DNA of 64,000 nucleotides, taken from contig JAIXZY010000066.1 in the NCBI GenBank assembly GCA_027489355.1, positions 62,001-126,000 on the forward strand, read 5' to 3'. This document shows positions 1 to 7,321 of the stretch, in pieces. The translations under genes were made by a program, and so were the position numbers. Under the pieces are notes generated by a model. The model had not been told where the DNA came from. It ran no database searches and was given only the letters and a program-made list of their open reading frames with translations. Origin of the DNA: Paracoccaceae bacterium (lineage in GTDB: Bacteria > Pseudomonadota > Alphaproteobacteria > Rhodobacterales > Rhodobacteraceae). Numbering within the stretch: position 1 is the stretch's first letter; every line of letters starts with the position of its first letter.

Positions 1-788
1 ATGCCCTTGGTGATCTTGGTCGGCACCGGCAGAAGGATATGCCCCGCCAGCGCCGCCGCCGTCTTGTCGTAGACGACGAACTGGCCCTTGCGCGGCTTGA
101 TCGTGAACCAGCTTTCCCCCGTCACCCGCCGGTCGACCTCGTCACCCCAAAGCCCGGCCGCGTTGATCACCAGGTCCGCCGACACCGCCCCCGCCGTCGT
201 CGCCAGATGCCAGGTCTCGCCCGACCGACGCCCGGCCAGCACCTCGGCCTGCCGCATCAGCACCGCTCCGTTCGCCAGCGCCTGCAGCAGATAACCATGC
301 GCCGCCGACCAGGGATCGACCAGATGCTCTCCCGGCACGCGGAACCCCGCCAGCACGCGGTCGGACAGAGCCGGTTCCAGCCCCCGCGCCTCGGCCCCCG
401 TCAGCGGGTGGATATCTGTCACTCCATTGGCGATGGCCTGGTCCATCAGAGCCGACAGGCTCGCGACCTCGTCCTCGCTCCAGGCCAGCACCATCGCTCC
501 TGCCTGCACCAGTGGCAGGCCCAGCCGCTCGCGCACCGCGTGATAAAGCGCATAGCCCTCGCGGATGCAGGCCAGTTCCAGACTGCCCTCCGGGGCATCA
601 AATCCGGTGTGCAGGATCGCACTGTTGGCCTTCGAGGCGCCGTCCAGCACGTCGACGGCCTTTTCCAGCACCACCACCCGCGCCCCCGCCAGCGTGAAGG
701 CGCGCGCCAGGGCACAACCGACGACACCCGCGCCGATCACCGCCACGTCGTACCCCGTGCGGGTGTCCCCTGGCGCGGCCTGATCCAT
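1..788 (-). CDS. FAD-dependent oxidoreductase (DAO/GlpA-like family), 3' end cut by window edge
   Basis: The reverse strand is open from an ATG at 788 to the window edge, about 262 residues, which is why the ORF track omits it. The start follows AAGGTG four bases upstream. Near the N terminus is a dinucleotide-binding motif (VIGAGVVGCA), then NSAILHTGFDAPEGS and, further on, INAAGLWGDEVDRR and PRKGQFVVYDK. These are typical of the DAO-type flavoproteins that include GlpA-like glycerol-3-phosphate and L-2-hydroxyglutarate oxidases. The gene faces a DeoR-family regulator, so an inducible sugar- or hydroxy-acid-oxidising role is an inference. The exact substrate cannot be read from the part present. 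Confidence 0.8.
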   Translation of the reverse strand, partial: MDQAAPGDTRTGYDVAVIGAGVVGCALARAFTLAGARVVVLEKAVDVLDGASKANSAILHTGFDAPEGSLELACIREGYALYHAVRERLGLPLVQAGAMVLAWSEDEVASLSALMDQAIANGVTDIHPLTGAEARGLEPALSDRVLAGFRVPGEHLVDPWSAAHGYLLQALANGAVLMRQAEVLAGRRSGETWHLATTAGAVSADLVINAAGLWGDEVDRRVTGESWFTIKPRKGQFVVYDKTAAALAGHILLPVPTKITKG

Positions 789-815
789 CGGTCACCTTGT
801 GGTTTTCAACATGAA

Positions 816-840
816 TTGACTACTCGGTCATTCCAGTCAA
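816..840. promoter_or_regulatory. Inverted repeat TTGACT-N13-AGTCAA in divergent promoter region
   Basis: The 146-bp gap between the divergent FAD oxidoreductase and DeoR genes contains TTGACT and its exact reverse complement AGTCAA separated by 13 bases. The position, between two divergent starts and next to a DeoR-family gene, suits an operator. TTGACT could equally be a -35 element, so the assignment is tentative. Confidence 0.3.
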
Positions 841-934
841 GACTGGCCTCGCCGAGGATGGAAATTTCACCGGCTGGTAAAAAAATCTGTTGACCGGCGC
901 GGTCTGACGCGGTCGGCTGCTTGCGGGGAAGTCC

Positions 935-1693
935 ATGAAGCCGCACGAACGACAGCCTCAGATCGAGGCGATCATCCGGCGCGAAGGGGAAGTGTCCGTC
1001 GAGATGCTTGCAGCACGATTTGACGTGTCGTTCGAGACGATCCGCCGCGATCTCGGCCAGCTTGCCGGACTTGGCCGCATCCAGAAGGTCCACGGCGGCG
1101 CCCGACGCCCGCAGCTGATCCGCGAACCCAGCCACGATGAACGCGCAACAACTGCCGCTCCGGCCAAGGCAGCCATTGGCCGCCGCCTGGTCGATGCCGT
1201 AGCGCCCGGCGAGACGCTGTTCATCGACACCGGCTCGACCACGCTAGCCGCAGCCGAGGCGCTGGCGGTGATCCCCGACCTGACGGTCATCACCAATTCC
1301 TGCCGGCTGGCCGAACGCCTGGCCCGGTCCAGCCGCGATGCCACGATCCATCTTCTCGGTGGGCGCTACGGGCTGGACAACGCCCAGACCACCGGCATCG
1401 CGGTGATCGAGCAGCTGCAGGCCTTCCGCGCCGACCGCGCCATCCTGACCGTTGCAGCCTTTGACCCGGTCGAGGGCGCGATGGACGCCAGCCTGGATGA
1501 GGCACAGATCGCCCGCGCGATGATCAGGAATGCCCGTTCGGTCATCATTCTGGCCGATTCCGGCAAGTTCGGAAGCCATGCCGCCTATGCTGTCTGCGCG
1601 ACGCAGGACATCGATCTCATCATAAGCAACGACAGGTTGGACAAGGCGCACAAAGAGGCGCTGCACGACAGGGGAGTGGAACTTTGGACATGA
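935..1693 (+). CDS. DeoR/GlpR-family transcriptional repressor
   Basis: 252 residues, the usual length for DeoR repressors. Residues 20-43 form the DeoR helix-turn-helix (VSVEMLAARFDVSFETIRRD), followed by the KVHGGA hinge. The C-terminal effector domain has the DTGSTT phosphosugar-type loop (about 98-103) and ends with an ADSGKFG-type segment. It lies head-to-head with the FAD oxidoreductase and 22 bp upstream of the TRAP transporter genes on the same strand. It probably senses a phosphorylated metabolite and controls one or both neighbours. The specific effector is unknown. Confidence 0.88.
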   Translation: MKPHERQPQIEAIIRREGEVSVEMLAARFDVSFETIRRDLGQLAGLGRIQKVHGGARRPQLIREPSHDERATTAAPAKAAIGRRLVDAVAPGETLFIDTGSTTLAAAEALAVIPDLTVITNSCRLAERLARSSRDATIHLLGGRYGLDNAQTTGIAVIEQLQAFRADRAILTVAAFDPVEGAMDASLDEAQIARAMIRNARSVIILADSGKFGSHAAYAVCATQDIDLIISNDRLDKAHKEALHDRGVELWT

Positions 1694-1715
1694 CGGCAAA
1701 GCGGATGGCTGGGCC

Positions 1716-2225
1716 ATGCCGCAACTGATCAAGGGATACGTGCGGCTGATCGACCGCATTTCGGATTACGTGGGCTACCTGGCGGCCTCGCTGATCTTTT
1801 TCATGGGCGCGACGCTTCTCTTCGACGCCTTCACCCGCAACGTGATCCAGATGCCCGTCCACTGGGCGATCGAGCTGACGCAGTTCACGCTGGCCGCCTA
1901 CTATTTCATGGGCGGGCCGATCACGCTGAAGAACAACGAGCACGTCCGCATGGACCTCTGGTATGCGAACCTCTCGGACCGTGGCAAGGCGAAGATGGAC
2001 CTTGTCACCATCGGCTGCCTCATCTTCTACCTGGTCGTGATGCTGGTCGGCTCGATCTCGTCGCTGCAATACGCGATCCAGACCGGCGAACGCCGCTTCT
2101 CGATCTGGAACCCCTCGGTCATCCCGATCAAGGCGCTTCTGACGGTCTGCCTGGTGCTGATGCTGCTGCAAGCCTTCTGCCTTGTGTTCAAGCACATCGC
2201 CACCTTGCGCGGGGAGCGCATCTGA
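1716..2225 (+). CDS. TRAP transporter small permease (DctQ family)
   Basis: 169 residues with four hydrophobic segments, beginning YVGYLAASLIFFMGATLLFDAF. This matches the four-helix DctQ subunit of tripartite ATP-independent periplasmic transporters. The subunit pairs with the large permease DctM in the cytoplasmic membrane. The stop codon region overlaps the dctM start (ATG at 2225), so the two are translationally coupled. Solute uptake by this system uses a sodium or proton gradient. The substrate is not evident. Confidence 0.9.
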   Translation: MPQLIKGYVRLIDRISDYVGYLAASLIFFMGATLLFDAFTRNVIQMPVHWAIELTQFTLAAYYFMGGPITLKNNEHVRMDLWYANLSDRGKAKMDLVTIGCLIFYLVVMLVGSISSLQYAIQTGERRFSIWNPSVIPIKALLTVCLVLMLLQAFCLVFKHIATLRGERI

Positions 2226-3562
2226 TGTCCTACGAGATGATTGCGCTTCTGATGTTCGCCTCGATGGCGCTGCTGCTTGTGACCGGGCAGCGGGTGTTCG
2301 CCGCCATCGGCTTCGTCGCCGCGGGCGCAGCCCTGCTGCTTTACGGCAACGGAGCGATCGAGCTGCCCTATAACCAGGTGTTCAAGCTCTTCAACTGGTA
2401 CGCAATGCTGACCCTGCCCATGTTCATCTACATGGGCTACATCCTGGCCGAGAGCGGGATCGCCGAAGACCTGTACAAGATGATGCATGTCTGGTTCGGC
2501 CGTCTGCCGGGCGGGCTGGCCATCGGCACCATCCTTCTCATGGTCATCATCTCGGCGATGAACGGGCTTTCGGTCGCGGGCATGGCCATCGGCGCCACCA
2601 TTGCCCTGCCCGAGATGATCCGGCGCGGCTATGACAAGGTGCTGATCTCGGGCGTGGTGCAGGGCGGCTCGTCGCTGGGCATCCTGATCCCGCCCTCGGT
2701 CGTGCTGGTGCTCTACGGCATGATCGCGCGCCAGCCGGTGTCGAAGCTGTGGTTCGCGGGTATCCTGCCGGGCCTCCTGATGGCCTCGCTCTTCATCCTC
2801 TACATCGTCATCCGCGCCAAGCTGAACCCCAGGCTCGCCCCGCCTGTCCCGGCGGAAGAGCTGAACATGCCCTTCCGCGAGAAGCTCGCGCTGGCCAAGG
2901 CGGGGATCATCCCCTTCGCGATCTTCTTCTTCATGACCGGGCTTTTCGTCTTTGGCTACACCAGCCTCGTCGAAAGCTCGGCCGTGGGGGCGACCTGCGC
3001 GACGCTTGCGGCGCTGGCCAAGGGCCGCTTCTCCTGGCGGCTGGTGCGCGAGACCTCGATGAAGACGCTGGGGGTCAGCTGCATGTTCATGTGGCTGATC
3101 CTGGCAGCGCTCGCCTTCGGATCAGTCTTCGACGGGCTGGGCGCGGTCCGCGCGATCGAGACGCTGTTCATCACCCAGTGGGACCTGTCGCCCTGGACCA
3201 TCATCATCATGATGCAGCTCAGCTTCATCCTGCTGGGAATGTTCCTGGACGACACCGCGATGCTGGTGATCGTGGCCCCGCTCTACATCCCGCTGGTCGG
3301 GGCCCTGGACCTCGGCTTCGACAACCAGCTGATCTGGTACGGCATCCTCTACACCATCACCTGCCAGATCGCCTACATCACGCCACCCTTCGGCTACAAC
3401 CTGTTCCTCATGCGATCTCTTGCGCCCAGGGACATCTCGCTGGCGGACATCTACCGTTCGATCTGGCCCTTCGTGGGCATCATGATGCTGACGATCGTGA
3501 TCCTGATGATCTTCCCCCAGATCGCGCTCTGGCTGCCAGAGCAGGTCAATGTGAAAGGCTGA
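2225..3562 (+). CDS. TRAP transporter large permease (DctM family)
   Basis: 445 residues, hydrophobic throughout, with the many-helix profile of DctM permeases. Recognisable family segments are LPMFIYMGYILAESGIAEDL, SAMNGLSVAGMAIGATIALPEM and QGGSSLGILIPPSVVLVLYG. The last is the conserved re-entrant loop region. It is the transport subunit that works with DctQ (upstream, overlapping) and the periplasmic binding protein encoded 47 bp downstream. Confidence 0.93.
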   Translation: MSYEMIALLMFASMALLLVTGQRVFAAIGFVAAGAALLLYGNGAIELPYNQVFKLFNWYAMLTLPMFIYMGYILAESGIAEDLYKMMHVWFGRLPGGLAIGTILLMVIISAMNGLSVAGMAIGATIALPEMIRRGYDKVLISGVVQGGSSLGILIPPSVVLVLYGMIARQPVSKLWFAGILPGLLMASLFILYIVIRAKLNPRLAPPVPAEELNMPFREKLALAKAGIIPFAIFFFMTGLFVFGYTSLVESSAVGATCATLAALAKGRFSWRLVRETSMKTLGVSCMFMWLILAALAFGSVFDGLGAVRAIETLFITQWDLSPWTIIIMMQLSFILLGMFLDDTAMLVIVAPLYIPLVGALDLGFDNQLIWYGILYTITCQIAYITPPFGYNLFLMRSLAPRDISLADIYRSIWPFVGIMMLTIVILMIFPQIALWLPEQVNVKG

Positions 3563-3609
3563 CAGACGACCCGGGCCTTCAGAAGCCCATGACAACAGAG
3601 GAGAAACCG

Positions 3610-4686
3610 ATGACCGAGAAGAAACCCGAAAGCCCAAGCGAGAAGATCCTCGCCTCTCGCCGCAACTTCCTGCGCCAGTCGGTGCTGGGGGCAGGGGCCG
3701 CGGCCGGGGCGACGCTTGCCGCGCCCTATGTCAACGCGCAGACCGGCCCGATCAAGTGGCGGCTCCAGACCTATTCGGGCGCGCCCCTGGGGGCCCATGT
3801 GATCAAGCCGCAGATCGAGGCCTTCAACGCCGCCGCCAACGGCGAGATGGAGATCGAGCTTTACTACGCCGACCAGCTCGTCCCTACCGCTGACCTCTTC
3901 CGCGCGCTGCAAAGCGGCACCATCGACGCGGTGCAGTCGGACGAGGCGACGATGGCCTCGCCCGTCGACATCGCGGTCTTCGGCGGCTACTTCCCCTTCG
4001 CCACCCGCTACAGCCTCGATGTGCCGGCGCTGTTCCGCTATTACGGCCTGAAGGAAATCTGGGAAGAGGCGTATAGCGAGGTCGAAGGCGTGACCTGGCT
4101 TTCCGCCGGGGCCTGGGACCCGCTGCACATCTTCACCGTCGACAAGCCGATCCGCAGCCTCGCCGACATGCAGGGCCTGCGCGTCTTTGGCGTGCCGACC
4201 GCTGGCAAGTTCCTGTCCAAGTACGGCCTCGTGCCGGTGACGATCCCGTGGGACAACGTCGAAGTTGCGATGCAGACCGGCGAGCTTGACGGCGTGGCCT
4301 GGTGCGGCTTCACCGAAGCCTACGAGGTCGGCTGGGCCGACGTCTGCAAATACGCGCTGACGAACTCGGTCACGGGTGCCTGGTTCGGCAGCTACTTCGC
4401 CAACACGGCCAGCTGGCAGAAGGTCCCGCCGCACCTGCAGGAACTTTTCCGCATCTCCATCGACCAGTCGCACTACTACCGCAACGTCTGGTACTGGGGC
4501 GGCGAGGCCAAGCTGCGCGTCGAGGGCGAAAAGATGGAGCTGACCTCGCTTCCAGCCGAGGAATGGGCTCAGGTCGTCAATGATGCCAAGGGCTTCTGGG
4601 ACGAAGTTGCCGCGACCTCACCGCGGTCGGCCAAGGTGGTCGAGGCGTTCAAGAAGTACGCAGACACCATGGACAAGGCGGGCTAG
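3610..4686 (+). CDS. TRAP transporter substrate-binding protein (DctP family), Tat signal
   Basis: The ORF track starts this frame far upstream inside dctM. The ATG at 3610 is chosen because GAGGAG lies seven bases before it, giving 358 residues. A twin-arginine signal (SRRNFLRQSVLGAGAAAGAT) and an APYVNAQ cleavage region are followed by a DctP domain (IKWRLQTYSGAPLGAHVIKP, then GLRVFGVPTAGKFL). The mature protein should bind solute in the periplasm and deliver it to DctQM. Tat export is unusual but documented for some DctP proteins. The family includes 2-oxoacid and lactate binders; the ligand here is unknown. Confidence 0.9.
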   Translation: MTEKKPESPSEKILASRRNFLRQSVLGAGAAAGATLAAPYVNAQTGPIKWRLQTYSGAPLGAHVIKPQIEAFNAAANGEMEIELYYADQLVPTADLFRALQSGTIDAVQSDEATMASPVDIAVFGGYFPFATRYSLDVPALFRYYGLKEIWEEAYSEVEGVTWLSAGAWDPLHIFTVDKPIRSLADMQGLRVFGVPTAGKFLSKYGLVPVTIPWDNVEVAMQTGELDGVAWCGFTEAYEVGWADVCKYALTNSVTGAWFGSYFANTASWQKVPPHLQELFRISIDQSHYYRNVWYWGGEAKLRVEGEKMELTSLPAEEWAQVVNDAKGFWDEVAATSPRSAKVVEAFKKYADTMDKAG

Positions 4687-4710
4687 CCCTACCGCTGATC
4701 CACGCAGCGT

Positions 4711-4733
4711 GGCGACCGGCCTCGCCGGTCGCC
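4711..4733. terminator. 10-bp stem hairpin between convergent genes
   Basis: GGCGACCGGC, a CTC loop and GCCGGTCGCC form a perfect hairpin between the convergent ends of the TRAP and aldehyde dehydrogenase genes. There is no clear T-run on either side, so it may act as a barrier or a weak bidirectional terminator. Confidence 0.4.
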
Positions 4734-4775
4734 TCCGTCTGCGTGCCACCCGGTGGCGCGATGCTCAACTGGCGC

Positions 4776-6272
4776 TCACAGGTCGAAGCGGACACCCTGC
4801 GCCAGCGGCAGCTTGGTCGAGTAGTTCACCGTCGAGGTCTGCCGCCGCATGTAGCCTTTCCAGGCGTCCGAGCCGCTTTCCCGCCCGCCGCCGGTTTCCT
4901 TCTCGCCGCCGAAGGCCCCGCCGATCTCGGCACCCGAGGGGCCGATGTTCACGTTGGCGATGCCGCAGTCCGACCCGGCGGCCGACAGGAAGGTCTCGGC
5001 CTCGCGCAGGTTCAGCGTGAAGATGCAGGAGGACAGGCCCTGGGGCACGTCGTTCTGCAGCGCGATGGCCTCGTCGAACGCGTCATAGGTCAGGACGTAC
5101 AGGATCGGGGCGAAGGTCTCTTCGCGCACCGTGTCCGTCTGGCCCGGCATCTCGACCAGGGCCGGGGTCACATAGGCCCCGCCGGGAACGCCATCGGTCA
5201 CCGGCTCGCCACCATGGACCAAACCGCCCTCGGCCCGCGCGCGGTCAAGCTGCGCCAGCATCCTGTCGCGCGAGGCCATGTCGACCAGCGGGCCGATCAG
5301 CGTTCCTTCCGTGCGCGGATCGCCGATGGGCAGGCTGGCATAGGCCTTGGTGAGCCGCGCGATCAGGTCGTCACGGATCGACCGATGCACGATCAGCCGC
5401 CGCAGCGAGGTGCAGCGCTGACCGGCCGTGCCGACCGCGCCGAAGACGATGGCGCGCACCGCCATGTCGAGGTCGGCCGAAGGCGCCACGATCATCGCGT
5501 TGTTGCCGCCAAGCTCCAGGATCGGCCGGCCCCAGCGGGCCGCGACCTTGGGGCCGACGATGCCGCCCATCCGGGTCGATCCGGTCGCGGACAGGACCGG
5601 GACATCCCGGCTGTCGACCAGCGCGGCACCCACGTCCGGGCCGCCGATCACCAGCTGGCAAAGACCCTCCGGCGCATCGCCGAAGCGTGCCAGCGCCCGC
5701 TCCAGGATCCGCATCGTGGCCATGGCGGTCAGCGGGGTCTTTTCCGACGGCTTCCAGATCACCGGGTTGCCGCAGACCAGCGCCAGCGCCGCGTTCCAGG
5801 ACCAGACGGCAACGGGGAAGTTGAAGGCGCTGATCACACCCACCGGCCCGATCGGATGCCAGGTCTCGGCCATCCGGTGACCGGGACGCTCGGAGGCGAT
5901 GGTCAGACCATAGAGCTGCCGCGACAGGCCCACGGCGAAGTCGCAGATGTCGATCATCTCCTGCACTTCGCCCAGTCCTTCGCTGGTGATCTTGCCTACC
6001 TCCAGCGTCACCAGCGCGCCCAGTTCGGCCTTGGCCGCGCGCAGTTCTTCGCCCAGCAGGCGCACCAGTTCGCCCCGGCGCGGGGCGGGGACGCTGCGCC
6101 ACTCGGCAAAGGCTGCCTTGGCGCGGGCGATGACGGCCGGCATCTCGGCGGCCGGGGTCTCATGGACGCGCGCAAGCGCGGCCCCGTCGATGGGCGAACG
6201 CACGGTCAGCGTCCCGCCCGTCAAGTCGGTCTCGGTCAGGCCCGCGGCGGCGAGGGTGGCAGAATGGGTCAT
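4776..6272 (-). CDS. Aldehyde dehydrogenase, ALDH7/antiquitin type (probable piperideine-6-carboxylate/aminoadipate semialdehyde dehydrogenase)
   Basis: 498 residues. The active-site set is complete: Asn in FNFP (about 151), Glu in ELGGNN (about 253) and Cys in GTAGQRCTS (about 287). ELGGNNAMIV and GQRCTSLRRL are characteristic of the ALDH7 (antiquitin/AmaB) group. That group oxidises alpha-aminoadipate semialdehyde/piperideine-6-carboxylate to aminoadipate in lysine breakdown. It is the last gene of a four-gene operon, and its ATG overlaps the stop of the acyltransferase gene upstream. A lysine/aminoadipate role fits the aminotransferase and 2-oxoacid E1 in the operon but is an inference. 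Confidence 0.85.
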   Translation of the reverse strand: MTHSATLAAAGLTETDLTGGTLTVRSPIDGAALARVHETPAAEMPAVIARAKAAFAEWRSVPAPRRGELVRLLGEELRAAKAELGALVTLEVGKITSEGLGEVQEMIDICDFAVGLSRQLYGLTIASERPGHRMAETWHPIGPVGVISAFNFPVAVWSWNAALALVCGNPVIWKPSEKTPLTAMATMRILERALARFGDAPEGLCQLVIGGPDVGAALVDSRDVPVLSATGSTRMGGIVGPKVAARWGRPILELGGNNAMIVAPSADLDMAVRAIVFGAVGTAGQRCTSLRRLIVHRSIRDDLIARLTKAYASLPIGDPRTEGTLIGPLVDMASRDRMLAQLDRARAEGGLVHGGEPVTDGVPGGAYVTPALVEMPGQTDTVREETFAPILYVLTYDAFDEAIALQNDVPQGLSSCIFTLNLREAETFLSAAGSDCGIANVNIGPSGAEIGGAFGGEKETGGGRESGSDAWKGYMRRQTSTVNYSTKLPLAQGVRFDL

Positions 6273-7321
6273 GTCTTGGCTCCTTCAAGGGTCGCGAGGG
6301 CGCGCTGTTCGGGCAGCCCCATGGCGACAAGCAGCGGGCTTTCGGCCTGCAGTTTCTGGAAATCCGCCTTCCCGGCCATGCCGCGCCAGCGGGCCAGGAT
6401 CAGCGATTGCGCCACCGCGCCCCCCAGCGTGGTGCCGGGGCCGGTGACGATGAAAAGTTCGGGGGCGAATTCCTGGGCCGCGGTGCGGATCGCGGCGGTG
6501 AAGTCGTAGGTCTCGGTCACCTGATGGCCCAGGGTGTAGCCGCGCAGCGCCGCCGGCTCGACCGCGCCCGGCCACCAGACGGCGCCGCGCCCGTCGATGA
6601 GCGGCAGCCGGGGCTGCGCGAAGAGGCGTTCGGGCAGCGCCGCCCGGCCCTGTGCCGCCACCGGCGCCTGAAGCGCGGTATGGAAGGCCGCATGGTTGCC
6701 CAGTCGCATCGGGAAGCGCCCCTGCACCGGGTCGACCGCGCTCTCGAAGGCCTTCAGACCCGCCTCGTTCCCGGCCAGCACCAGAAGCCCGCCCAGGTCG
6801 ATCGACAGCGCCAGCACATGGTCCCGGGGCGCCGCGATCTCGTCCACCAGCGCCAGCAGGGCTGCCTTGCGTACCGGGCGCGGCACCCAGTCCTCGTCGA
6901 CCCAGGGGTAGACGACCTGCCCGCCGATCAACGCGGCCTGCATCAGGCTGCCCATCCGGTTGGCGATGGTGAAGCCGTCCTCGGCCGTCACGGCCCCGGC
7001 GCAGGCCAGCGCGGAATACCAGCCCATCGAGTTTCCGGTGACCGCGACCACCTCGATCCCGTCCCGGTCGATCGACAGGAAATCGCCCAGCGTTGCGGCA
7101 TAGATCAGACCGCTTGCATTATCCCCGCGCGAATGGCGCGCCAGCGAAAAGCGCTCGGCCCCGTCCAGAGCGGCAAGGCTTTCCTGCCCCTCGGCGGCCC
7201 GGATCGCGTCGAAGCGCCGCAAAAGGGCCGGGTCCGGGAAGTGGCGGCCCAGATAGCCCAGTTCCGTGGCGTTGTAGGTCCCGCGCCCCGGGCAGATGAC
7301 GACGGCGGTCCTGCGGGTCAT
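6269..7321 (-). CDS. FabD-like acyltransferase (annotated in relatives as ACP S-malonyltransferase)
   Basis: 350 residues from the ATG at 7321, which overlaps the stop of the E1 gene; the ORF-track start lies inside that gene and is rejected. The nucleophile elbow reads GNSMG (Ser about 98) where FabD has GHSLG, and a catalytic His is likely in AAFHT (about 214). At the position of the FabD arginine that holds the malonyl carboxylate (R-G-x-x-MQ) the protein has NRMGSLMQ, so the residue next to the glycine is Met. That suggests a neutral acyl group rather than malonyl. In context it may move an acyl group made by the neighbouring E1. Confidence 0.7.
   Translation of the reverse strand: MTRRTAVVICPGRGTYNATELGYLGRHFPDPALLRRFDAIRAAEGQESLAALDGAERFSLARHSRGDNASGLIYAATLGDFLSIDRDGIEVVAVTGNSMGWYSALACAGAVTAEDGFTIANRMGSLMQAALIGGQVVYPWVDEDWVPRPVRKAALLALVDEIAAPRDHVLALSIDLGGLLVLAGNEAGLKAFESAVDPVQGRFPMRLGNHAAFHTALQAPVAAQGRAALPERLFAQPRLPLIDGRGAVWWPGAVEPAALRGYTLGHQVTETYDFTAAIRTAAQEFAPELFIVTGPGTTLGGAVAQSLILARWRGMAGKADFQKLQAESPLLVAMGLPEQRALATLEGAKT

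Noticed and set aside
4743-6509. 588-residue plus-strand ORF opposite the ALDH7 gene
   Set aside because: Arg/Gly/His/Asp-rich shadow of a high-GC gene; the minus frame has complete ALDH motifs.
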